Source: Incurvaria masculella (lineage: Eukaryota > Arthropoda > Insecta > Lepidoptera > Incurvariidae). From it: a DNA stretch of 64,000 nucleotides. Below the pieces are notes generated by a model. That model was not told the origin of the DNA and searched no databases. It saw nothing but the letters and a program-made list of their open reading frames with translations. Shown here in pieces: positions 55,008 through 64,000 of the stretch. The position numbers were made by a program, and so were the translations under genes. The stretch spans positions 12,152,001 to 12,216,000 of the forward strand of contig OX335655.1 in the NCBI GenBank assembly GCA_946894095.1, in the 5' to 3' direction. The first letter of the stretch is position 1; each line of letters opens with the position of its first letter.

Positions 55008-55066
55008 GGCACGTTCTCCTGAAGATGGAGCCCATGTGAGGCTCCGAAACGTCGAGCAGCACGTCC
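55008..55066 (+). ncRNA. Hammerhead-like motif, right arm
   Basis: Core CTGAAGA at 55019-55025; stem II GGAGCC (55027-55032) with GGCTCC (55040-55045) and a 7-nt loop; GAAA at 55046-55049; C50-G51 and A49-U52 form a loop-less 2-bp stem III; GTC at 55051-55053. Stem I pairs CTC (55016-55018) with GAG (55054-55056), then an internal loop, then ACG with CGT and GG with CC. One extra U separates the core A from stem II, as the C does in the 15.3-kb copy. The form matches minimal Penelope-type hammerheads proposed to act as dimers. Confidence 0.6.
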
Positions 55067-55151
55067 TGCTCCTCACACGCGCGGTAAGCCGTTGAACTAA
55101 ATATTGTAGTTATGTCCCGCGTAAGTTTTAAAATATTAATATCAGTACATA

Positions 55152-55604
55152 TTTGCTTAGTAATACAAAAACGGAACAAATGTTTTTTGCATTTCGAAGT
55201 TATAGGCGATTTAGGTTACATTAACTTAAGGTATTTAAGTATTTAATAAAAAAACAAGGGTTTATTGTAGCATTATTAATAGGTATGAATATATCCGGAC
55301 AATCAGTATATTCATCAGCATATACATACCAACACATAATTGTTATAGCCGATCTAGTTAGCGCAACCACTTGGCGCAGGCAGACCGACATATTTAGCAT
55401 CAGAGGCTTGGTTTCTAACCTGTGAATCTGGATTCAGCCATTTACCTTATCGTGACCAAAAATGTCGTGACCTCCCGGTATATAAATCGCCTGTCCACGG
55501 ATTTTTGTATCTGATGATACATATATTTAACACATTTATATTATTTCATATTCCCACACATTGTTATTAATTTTTCGATAGGTGATTTGTTACTCGTAAC
55601 ATAG
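55152..55604. other. No gene recognised
   Basis: Single-copy spacer. Confidence 0.45.
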
Positions 55605-56475
55605 GGTCAGTAGTGAGCTAATTCGTAAGAGAGCTCACTGGCCGACGCTACCACCATTGTATATCAAAGTAGTTACGCCTCCCGGTTCGCCACTGCCGTC
55701 CTTCGTTCGTCCCTTGGTGGAGCCACGAAGTATGGAGCAGTCAGTGCAGACAAAGCCCTCGCGTAATTCGATTCGGCAGCGTATTTCCCCGTTCGCAAGT
55801 CACGCTGCGAGCGAGCGAGGATGAAAGGACGTGAGTAACACAGAAACTCGTTTTTAAGGTGGCCCTTCCCGGCGAGACTAACTCATTCGCGAAAATGTTA
55901 CAAAACGTGTTATTGCCCTCTGGACTACCTTCTAAGTTTCAAAGAAAAAGACAGGCTCCATGAATAGGAGGATGCAAAATGTCTAAAAAGCAGACAATGC
56001 GCATAGTGTTTGATTTGGTAAGATATACGAAAAAAAATATTACAAAACGTCTTATAGCTAAAAGTAAATCACGACCGCTGTAGTCAACAATAAAAAAAAC
56101 AAATAGATTCATGAAACAAGCTAGGTCTGATGACTAATCTTTTTTAAGTTGTTTTGAGTTTTAACGTTGAGTAATCCACCTTCAAAGTTATTGTATAAAA
56201 CGCGCGATAAATTCGAACTTTCCGAACCTATTACTTAGAAGGCAAACACTATTTTACAATGCCAATAGTCATCAGACATCTAGTTGGATCAAATAAAGCG
56301 GTTTCGAGCATAATTTTGGATCTCTGATAATAAATATGCGCCTTATTTCCACGTTTGTATGGGGAGTTGAGCGGGAAGGCCCAACTTAAGGGGGTGGTAG
56401 ACCCACTTCTACATACAAAGACGGAAGCGCCGGCGAGTGAGCTCGCTTACGAATTCGCTTACTACTGATTTTCTC
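55605..56475. mobile_element. Outer inverted-repeat element split by a TTAA MITE
   Basis: The left end (55605-55648, 'tcagtagtgagctaattcgt', 'aagagagctcactggcc') is inverted at the right end (about 56428-56475, 'ggcgagtgagctcgcttacg', 'aattcgcttactactga'). Without the nested MITE the element would be about 335 bp. Noncoding. Confidence 0.6.
55854..56389 (+). mobile_element. TTAA MITE nested in the outer element (536 bp)
   Basis: Ends TTAAGGTGGCCCTTCCCGG and CGGGAAGGCCCAACTTAA. The interior is more diverged than in the 41.5-kb copy, suggesting an older insertion. Confidence 0.85.
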
Positions 56476-56665
56476 GAGTTCCAACGACACGTAAGAACTT
56501 CATCGGAAGCTATTTAGTGCAACGTACATTTGATGTTGCGCGTCGAATTAGCAAGCGAACCAACTACAGTTAGACGTATTGCACTAACTCGTGGCTACGC
56601 TGCCGCCATACGAATGAGTTTTGATCTCTGCTTACACCCTTCCTTGCTCGATGCTGCGACCGAAA
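56470..56665 (+). repeat. Unknown repeat, uninterrupted copy
   Basis: Partner of 53725-54306. It reads through the insertion point at 'cgtaagaacttcatcgg' without the LINE. Confidence 0.65.
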
Positions 56666-56899
56666 GTCACGTGACATTTACGAAGCCACATGGCGACCAA
56701 CGCATAAAACATAAAAAAAAAACTTACATACAAATTATAGAGCAATCTCCGTGTTGCGTTTGCGAGATTTTGGATGTTTGGCAATACGGCCATCAAAACG
56801 GTATTCCATTTCATGCATGGGTAGGCACGTACCAACGTAATTAATTTCAACGCAAAATATTTTCGTACCTACATGTTTTGTGACGAAAATAAAAATGTT
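56666..56899. other. No gene recognised
   Basis: The 104-codon plus frame at 56530-56844 overlaps the repeat and shows no known domain. Confidence 0.4.
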
Positions 56900-57062
56900 C
56901 GCATGTAGGTTCCATGGTTCGACATCAATGTAAGTCTAGATACCTATTTCCTAGGTAGTTGAGCCAGCCCGGGATCGTACCATCGCATTGAATGAAAATA
57001 TGGTCAAAACGGCTGTGAAAAAGTGTCCGTGTTTTGTAGCCAATTCACTGTAGCCGTGGTTT
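56900..57062 (+). repeat. SINE family 1 fragment
   Basis: 'ggttccatggttcgacatca', 'cgggatcgtaccatcgcatt', 'gtccgtgttttgtagccaat', 'ctgtagccgtgg'; the 3' end is missing. A second small piece in reverse lies at 57335-57385 ('aacccgggcgggattaaccc'). Confidence 0.6.
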
Positions 57063-58080
57063 TTCAGTCACCTGTGTATTATTTGATAATAAGTAAGTCC
57101 CGTTTTGTATTCGATTAAACCTAGTATGTCGACTTCATCTAGGTTTTTTGTAATCTATATGGTCACTTATGATACTTTTGAGATTACCGCGGTCGTTCCT
57201 GCGTGAAAAGTCGTAACATTTTTCAAACATCTATATGGTCAGTCCTCGTAGTCGCAGTCTTCGTAAATGGCAATGTCAACGAACTTACGGCGAAACGGAA
57301 AACGCATCTGTCAAATCAAACTCGCGATTGCACCAACCCGGGCGGGATTAACCCTACCACCTAGTAAGTAAGACCTACTAACTAGTCTTACGACGTGCAC
57401 GGAAGGAAATTCAGTGGCCCAAATTGTCTTCTTTTTACGTGCGGAGCCCACACAGCACAAATGCTAAAAAAAATACTATTTGTACTATCTACTTTCGTTC
57501 CGAAACAATATTAGATATTAGACCGATGTCTATTCATAAATAAGATTTGCTGAAAAAAACTTCAAGCAGCCAGGAAAAATATTTCTTTATTAAATTCAGT
57601 GCATGAACGCATACCTCTACAAATCCTAAAGGAAGTAAAATGACTCGCTCTAGGTAAATCCTGAAAGAGCGAATGTTGGTGACGTCTCTTTAAAACATTT
57701 CAAAGTTTCACAACTCAGCCAATTCGGAAACCGGATATCTAGTCCATTGCTGGGGCGAATCGATGGCGTTCAATAACAGTCTCGCCTGTACACAACAAAC
57801 ATTGATTTATCAAAATAATGTACTAAGTATTGTATAAATTGAAAAGGTCTACAGAAAACTCCGCGATGGTATATGTCTATCTCTTATGGATATCCCACAA
57901 TAACATTTTTTGTCATTTACTTTTTACGACAAATAATGGCTAATTTTCGAAGCGATTTTAACCAATATAGCATTAATCCTTATATCTATCTTAGATCTAT
58001 ATGGCCCATATTTACAGCATATGATTTAAATGAATATTTTCGAAGATATTACAGATTTAAAAATTGCGGGAAGTAGCGTT
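57063..58080. other. No gene recognised
   Basis: 'ctatatggtca' occurs twice (near 57158 and 57230). No coding or RNA signal apart from the small SINE piece at 57335-57385. Confidence 0.4.
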
Positions 58081-58170
58081 TGCGGCGGTACCAGCCGGCC
58101 GGGGCGGCGCCGCGGCTGGAGCGTGCCTATAAATAGTGCGTCGGAGGCCGCGGTTCTCCCTATTGCACTT
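58081..58170 (+). promoter_or_regulatory. GC-rich block with TATA box
   Basis: A highly GC-rich stretch contains TATAAATAG at 58128-58136, a strong match to the eukaryotic TATA consensus. A start would be expected near 58160, but no clear initiator or downstream ORF follows. It may be a promoter of an unseen transcript or a TE relic. Confidence 0.35.
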
Positions 58171-58316
58171 TGAATTTATTATTTCTCTAATATCTAATAA
58201 TCATGTAATAATAATATCTAAGTTTTTTTTATTTCAAATATTTCAATGTAGGAACTCTACGTAAAAAGGGTTTATTTTATTTTCAAAATAATATTTTTGT
58301 ATTATAATAATAAAGA

Positions 58317-58580
58317 ATAATACCACATGACGAGAACCTCGACAGGGCCGAAAATGAAAAGCTAATGAAATATTTAGACCTGGCCCACGAGGTTACCGCC
58401 ATGTGGCGTGCACGGAAAACCACCATCGTGTCAATTGTTATGTCTACGAACGGCGTTGTTCCAAAGAATTTGGCCAAACAATTAGAAAAATTAGACATGG
58501 ATATTGGGCTCCAATTTCAGATGCAGAAAGCGGTTCTGCTCTCGAATACGAGAATCGTTCGGCGGTTTCTGTCTCTGTAG
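58317..58580 (+). pseudogene. LINE RT C-terminal fragment
   Basis: The plus frame runs NLDRAENEKLMKYLDLAHEV, TAMWRARKTTIVSIVM, then VVPKNLAKQLEKLD and QKAVLLSNTRIVRRFL, stopping at about 58578. This fits the C-terminus of a widespread non-LTR RT (EKI.KY.DLA.E...MW, P.VI...G..PK.L, QKA.LL.T.RIVR.FL). It is 5' truncated; the clade is not assigned. In the sequence after the stop, TTTTAGGTTTATATT (about 58636) is inverted at about 58688. Confidence 0.65.
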
Positions 58581-59138
58581 CTCGGAGCGGCCTTATAGGA
58601 TTTGTCCCAGGTGGGACCTCCGTAAGGTTAAATACAGTTTTAGGTTTATATTTTTTAAGGTTACGATTTTGTATGTTTTTTATTAGATAATATAAACCTA
58701 AAATTAGTTAAACAAATATATAATGTGAATAATCATAATAATAAAAAAATATTTATTGCAAACAAAGTCCATATTTTAACAAACTATAAAACTATAACAA
58801 ACAATTTATAAAAACTGTCAATTATGCCCGTGCAAAGCCGGGACGGGCTGCTAGTATTGTAATAAAATTAGTTTCTATAAATCCAGAATAATAATACGGG
58901 CTTGATGCCTGATATGATTTTCGGTGGTTTATTCTTAAATTAAGTGAAAAGCATATAAAAGGAAATCCTAGGATTAAGTGAAACAAAATCTAGAAACCAA
59001 ATAGGTATATTGTATGTTTAAATAATAACTAGGTAAAACATAGTTCTTTATATTAAACTGAGCATGTATAAAGGTAAATATGTATCTTAAATTGCTACCG
59101 ATGGAACCGAATTGGTGGAAATGTGAAAATCTCCTTTT
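58581..59138. other. AT-rich tail and Helitron-like 3' end
   Basis: At 58828-58857 the text GCCCG...CGGGC then TGCTAGT forms a short hairpin before CTAG, as at Helitron 3' termini. Neighbouring sequence is AT-rich and noncoding. Confidence 0.45.
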
Positions 59139-59154
59139 ATCTCTAACAATACGT
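59139..59154. repeat. Target-site duplication, left
   Basis: ATCTCTAACAATACGT, identical to 62826-62841. Confidence 0.9.
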
Positions 59155-62100
59155 TACTTGTTACTTGTAGTCGGGCTCGGTTTCCGCACTTAAGCCTTTG
59201 TGGCGTATTTTGTGTCGAAGGTTTGATTCAGCTCATCCAGCCTAGCTCAGCCCAGAAGCGCAGTAGCCTCGATGGGTGTGCGCAGGCATCTTGGAGCGTC
59301 CTCGGTGATTCGAAGATTTGTGCCCGTTGGGTCGCTACTCCGGTGCAGTAAAGCACGACGTGAGCAGCCGATTCTTCGTCCCCTAGGCAAGCCCTGCACA
59401 AGGGACTGTTGGTTACACCTAGAACATACAGGTGTTTGTTGAGCTGACAGTGTCCAGTTAGCATACCTACCATGACGCGTAGGTTACCTTTCGTCTGCTT
59501 TAGCAAACGGCTGGTCAGGCGTGGGTTGAGAGACGGGAACGCCTCCCTTGCCTGTCTGCATTCACTGGTGCTGTTCCATAGGTCTTGGTGTTGCGTGAGA
59601 GTTCTTTGACGTAGCCACGTACGGAGCTGACCGAAGGGGATCGGTAGGATAGGGTCGGGGCCTACCAGTAGGGTGTCTGTACCTCTTTTGGCCAGCTCGT
59701 CTGCCGCGTCTTTGCCATGTGATCCGCTGTGCCATGTGTCCATATAAATACTCTCCAAAGCAAGATGGCATTCATAAATAAGTCCTGATGAGATTATTTT
59801 ACCATTCAGAGCTTTAAGAACTGCTGCGCTGTCAGAGATAAGACGGATGCCGAAGCCCGTGACACCTCTGGCTGCTACTGCGTTGGCTGCCTGGATGAGT
59901 CCTACACACTCTGCCTGAAAGATAGAACTGTGTACAATAAGGGCTGTTGATATTTTAATATTTAGATCAAGGGAAAAGGTCCCCGCCCCTGTCCCTTTCT
60001 TGGTTTTCGAGCCATCTGTATATATGCGAACCTCTTGTATAGGGGAATAATCATATGACTCTTCGATGAGTTGTACCGAGTAGTGCTTCTCAAATACATG
60101 CATTTTGTGGATCTTGTCACATTTAGCTGCTAACATCGGTTCATATGTCATAGCTAAAGGAATGATTTTTGTGTGCGGACCCTCGTTGGTTTTGCCCCAT
60201 AGACCTAGCACTCTCATTCTAAGTGCTACAGTGGCTGCTTCCTGCTTAATAACCAGATCCAGTGGTTGCAGACCCAGGATTATTTCCAGAGCGGCTGTGC
60301 GGGTGGTCTTCATGCAGCCCGTAATGGCTAGGCGGGCTAGCCTTTGGAATTTTTGCAGTTTAGCGATAACCGTGCAGAGTTTGGTTCTGGGCCACCATAC
60401 TACGGCTCCGTAGGTTACAGTTGGTCTGATAACACTGGTGTATAGCCATTTGGTCAATTCTGGTGAGATACCCCAAGTTTTACCCAGTAGTCTAGTGCAT
60501 TGCCAGAAGGAAAAGCATGCTTTATTGAGCTTGTGATCGAGGTGTTTATTCCAAAGCAGCTTGCTGTCAAGTATCAATCCCAGGTATTTGACTTCAGTTG
60601 CGAGGGTTATTTCGGTATTGAATAATTTTGGTAGGCCTTTGTTACTTAGCTTCCTTTTGTTGGTGAACCTTACTAGTACCGTTTTGGCTGGGTTTACCAG
60701 AAGGTCGTACTCTACACACCATCTCTCTACGATTTTCAGTGCACCCTGCATTAAATTGTACTGTACATTCTCGAAATTGCCATTGATTAGGATGGCTAGG
60801 TCGTCTGCATATCCATCCCACAGTGAAGTAACTATTCTCATTGAGTCGACGAATGAGGTCGTCTACAACGAAATTCCAGAGTAGTGGGGACAGGACACCC
60901 CCTGTGGACAGCCTCTAGCTACCACTGCCCTGGTTGTGTTCCCCACTGTGAGCTGTACGGCTCTGAATTTTAGCATGTTGTTAATCCAGCCTCTTGTGGT
61001 CGGGTTGACTGCATGCCGCTCCAGGGCCATACTTATACTGTTGAACATGGTTTTGTCAAAAACTCCTTCTATATCAATGAAGGCGCCAAGTATTGATCCT
61101 TTTGTTGATAGGGCACCTTCTATTTTGGAAATCACCTTGTGAAGGGCCGATTCTGTTGATTTGCCAGTGCTGTAGGCATGTTGCTGTGGGTGTAATGGTT
61201 TAATCTTGAGGACTTCATCTCTAAGATGCCTGTCGCATAGCCTTTCCAGCGTCTTTAGTAGGAAGGATGTGAGGCTGATGGGTCTGAATGATTTTGCCTG
61301 CGTGTAGTCCCCTCTACCAGGCTTAGGTATAAAAATGATTTTAACTTCTCTCCATTTTAAGGGCACATATTTGAAGGCCAGGCACGCACGGAATAGTCTC
61401 ACTAGATGAGGAGTTATTTCATCAGTGCACCATCTTAGCAGCCCAGGGAAGATTCCATCTAGTCCAGCCGATTTGTATGGTGGGAAGCTGTTGGTGACCC
61501 ATTTTACTTTTTCTCTTGTCACAATTTTTTGGGCCGTTATCCAGTCTGTGTTATCGGGGGCTATGTCACTTATGACCTCCCATTCCGCCCCTGCTGTTAT
61601 TTGACAACCTGGGAAATGCGTTTCCAGCAAAACTTCACAGGTCTCAGTTTCATTTTTCGTGAAGGTCCCGTCCTCCTTCTTTAGGGCGCCGATACTGCGC
61701 TCTGGTTCATTACAGAGGACTTTACGTATCCGGGACGTTTCGGTGGTACTGTTTATGTTGGTGCAGAAGCGGCGCCAGGCTTCCCGCTTTCGGAATCGGA
61801 TACGCTTGTTGTAGTGGTACTGTGTTTGCTTGTATGCATCCCAGTCCTGTTCATTTCTGGTGTTTGTGGCTCTGTTTAAAAGTTTCCTCAGGTTACGTTT
61901 AATTCTTTCCAATTCTGGACCCCACCAGTGGTTTCGATTCGGTCCAGTAAGTCGTGTCTGTGGCGTTGTCAGCGGACACGATTTTTGGTAGCTGGATGTA
62001 AGAGAGTCAGTTATGTTGTTTGCATGTTCTTCGATTTGGTCTATATTTGTATAGACTTTCGTATCGTTCAGGGTAGATAGCTTCTCAGCCACCAACTGTT

Positions 62101-62825
62101 TGTACGCGTTTTGATTGGTTTTCCTCGGATTGCGTCTTTGGATTTAGTGTTAATTCTTAGTTTATATCTTACTCGCTTGTGGTCGCTGCAGGCCAGCTCG
62201 TCTGACACGTGCCATCCGGTAATTAGGCTTGCTGCGCCCGGTGTGGCGAGCGTGATGTCAATGATACTTTGGAACCTTGATGTGATGAAAGTAGGCTCCG
62301 CACCTGTGTTAATGATGGTGAGGTTAGTTGTGAATAAGAAATTGACAAGATCCTCACCTCGTTTGTTTGCTGTGCTGCCGCCCCACATGGTGTGGTGCGC
62401 GTTCGTGTCAGCCGAGATGATGAGGTCCAGCCCCTCCCTCTCGCAGTGTTGAACAAGGGCTGCCATTTCTTCGGTCGGAACCTCAGAATCGCCCGGCAGG
62501 TAGGCAGAAGCAATCAGAACCTCTTGAAGATATCCCTTGGGTAGCTTTATGGTAGTCAGGTCTCTAGAACAGAACTCATTCATTAGTACTACTTGTAGGT
62601 GTCGTACGAGGGTTCTGTATGGTGGTATCTAGACGTATCTTACCTCCGATGTTACTGAGACCGCAGATCCTGTCCTTCCTGATCCAGGGTTCCTGTATCA
62701 GGGCAATGGTCTTGTTGTTTACCTCCGGCACTCTCCGGAGAGTGGCCACTGCTGCTTGTTTGTGCTGGAGGTTTGTTTGGATGACGTTAATTGGATTTTG
62801 GGCTGGGGACGCCATCTCTAACATC
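59155..62825 (-). mobile_element. LOA-like non-LTR retrotransposon, 5' truncated
   Basis: 3671 bp bounded by perfect 16-bp duplications. On the minus strand it starts 10 bp before the ORF2 ATG, so ORF1 and the 5' UTR are missing. The 3' end has no poly-A; it finishes ACAAGTAACAAGTA, two copies of a 7-nt unit, like I- and LOA-group elements that end in short tandem repeats. The perfect duplication points to a recent insertion, although the ORF carries several indels. Confidence 0.9.
59228..62815 (-). pseudogene. LOA-like ORF2: endonuclease, RT, RNase H; frameshifted
   Basis: The protein would nick target DNA, copy its RNA and remove the RNA strand. Apurinic-type endonuclease (62815 to about 62170): VIQTNLQHKQ, ALIQEPW, SADTNAHH, IDITLAT and SDHK hold the expected Asn, Glu, Asp, Asn and His residues. 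RT (about 61500-60780): SAGLDGI, FRPISLTS, FIDIEGVFD (Val for the usual Ala), RGCPQG and YADDLAIL. RNase H (about 60030-59690): YTDGSK, AECVGLI, ISDSAAV, then ADELAKRG with the His region shortened. The C-terminus has CRACLGDEESAAHVVLYC, a C-x2-C-x8-H-x4-C motif. Frame changes lie near 62610, 62155, 60900 and 60810; between the last two, motif B to C is out of frame. The LOA assignment rests on motif style and RNase H. Confidence 0.85.
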
Positions 62826-62841
62826 ATCTCTAACAATACGT
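62826..62841. repeat. Target-site duplication, right
   Basis: ATCTCTAACAATACGT. Just inside the element, 62815-62822 repeats ATCTCTAA, giving microhomology at the 5' junction. Confidence 0.9.
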
Positions 62842-64000
62842 ATTAAGATATATGTTTTTATACATTGCTAGATTCAATTTAAAATGATCACATATTTAAG
62901 CGTGCTTACTTACAAGGTATCATTTCAAACGCCATAAAGGCACGCCAATTCCTGCTGTGTCTCATGTTGCACTTGACAGTAGGAAATTATCGTCGCAAGG
63001 AAATGCCATGTCATCATACACTCGAGCGTGACTGGACGGTCACGAGTGGTGTACTTTAGCCAGTCATCTCACGATTTTCATTTGTTTTCCTTCAACAAAG
63101 ATTTACTCCCTACACCCTCAGATCTGACCCCGCCCGGGCGTCGTCCGCTGAACATATTATCTCTACACTAATGTTAACTTAGTTTCTTTGTAATACGCCC
63201 CTTAACCGCCGCGCTGCAAGAATCCTACGAAGGACACTTAAGAGTTTTTATTACAAGTTCGCGTTGTTTTATATTATAGGTATTTATAAATTGAAACGAA
63301 TGTAAATATAACTAGATGACCTGGCGAATTTCGTACCACTTAAAATGTATTTGATAATAATTCTTCATACGCGTTTATTTATCCTTATGAACCATCCACC
63401 TTAGATTATTCAAAGGTTTTGTTAAATTCTGTTTCAAATAAATATATGTCAGGCTGAACATTTTCTGTTAATTTTTCAAATCTGAATGAAACAATGTTTC
63501 AAATTCGGCTCTAAATTCAGAGTTAAGTTGTTTCGTCTGAAACGTCTTAAATCATCTCCGACAACGTTATTACAAACCCTATAATTAGTGTTAACCACGG
63601 TAGTTTCAATTCATATATTTGAGTTTAAAAAAAAACAAGGTGAAATAAAGTAATTCACTTAACTTGAAAGTGAAACAATGCCTGACATCAAAATATCCTT
63701 TCACATATTTCGAATAATGTTTCGGCCGTTGTTGTACACACTGATATAAATGATGTCAACTATATTTTAGTAACATATTATCTAGTTCTATCAGCACGGT
63801 TATAGCAGACCCATACCTACAATTAAGTGTTATCAGAACAACCATTCGGCTGCGATAGCTAACATGATCTACTTTTTAAAAGCATGTATGGTAGAATTGG
63901 CTAGAGTTAAGTTTAATTTAGACATAAAGAAAGCATACTTTAGCAACAACAAAATTGTCTAGTAATTTGAAACATATATAATTTTGCACCATGTAACTTG
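62842..64000. other. No gene recognised; Helitron-like 3' end on minus
   Basis: At 63311-63345 the minus strand reads AATTCGCCAGGTCATCTAGT, resembling the 3' terminus of Helitron-like elements ('GCCGGGTCATCTAGT'). The rest is AT-rich single copy. No frame of note. Confidence 0.4.

Larger units (their letters stand above)
54622..55139. mobile_element. Penelope-like inverted-repeat element with target duplication
   Basis: Two arms of about 192 bp (54622-54813 and 54914-55105) are near-perfect inverted repeats around a 100-bp spacer, followed by a 34-bp unpaired tail. TATCAGTACATA flanks the whole at 54610-54621 and 55140-55151 (12-bp target duplication). Each arm carries a hammerhead-like motif. 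Inverted terminal repeats with minimal hammerheads are known from Penelope-like elements; no RT or GIY-YIG coding sequence is present, so it is non-autonomous or deleted. Confidence 0.7.

Noticed and set aside
60105..60413. 102-codon plus frame and others antisense to the LOA-like ORF2
   Set aside because: Antisense shadows of a recognised minus-strand ORF.
63475..63560. GAAAC-containing text near 63.5 kb as a further hammerhead
   Set aside because: GAAACGTC is present, but no CTGANGA core with a stem II precedes it.

Overview
The window looks like intergenic or intronic DNA from a lepidopteran (moth or butterfly) genome. The composition is AT-rich. I found no convincing host protein-coding exon, no rRNA and no intact tRNA gene. 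What can be recognised is almost entirely transposable-element (TE) sequence of types common in Lepidoptera: tRNA-derived SINEs, short repeats with a (GGAC)n core, Helitron-like 3' ends, TTAA-flanked MITEs, mariner copies and several clades of non-LTR retrotransposon. The organism call rests on repeat style and on an insect-type TTAGG motif, not on a marker gene.

Layout. 1-15 kb: scattered SINE copies, three copies of a (GGAC)n-core repeat (called RepA here), an LTR-like direct repeat pair, small hairpins and GC-rich single-copy blocks. 15.2-15.6 kb: a 20-bp inverted repeat enclosing a hammerhead-ribozyme-like motif, followed by RepA. 17-30 kb: more SINE, RepA and MITE copies and a long quiet AT-rich tract (26.8-30 kb) holding a near-perfect 21-bp hairpin. 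30.9-31.3 kb: a probable solo LTR. 33.6-36.6 kb, minus strand: a decayed non-LTR retrotransposon with an N-terminal C2H2 finger, reverse transcriptase (RT), a CCHC motif and a restriction-like endonuclease. 37-43 kb: SINEs, a truncated mariner, LINE tails and the best MITE copy. 44.1-45.1 kb: remnant of a second element with the same C-terminal layout. 46-49.4 kb: a diverged repeat with a SINE caught in it, microsatellites and two Helitron-like 3' ends. 49.4-50.7 kb: a nearly complete mariner with one in-frame stop. 51.6-57 kb: nested insertions, including a twin-primed LINE fragment with target duplications and a Penelope-like inverted repeat with two hammerhead-like motifs. 59.15-62.83 kb, minus strand: a LOA-like non-LTR element with a perfect 16-bp target-site duplication.

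How the parts relate. There are no operons or pathways here. The window records successive insertions. Several insertion boundaries can be fixed from the sequence alone, because target duplications flank the insert or because a related copy in the same window lacks it. The most unusual items are the paired hammerhead-like motifs in Penelope-like repeats and the two decayed retroelements with a restriction-like endonuclease. Family names are from recognition only; no database search was possible.
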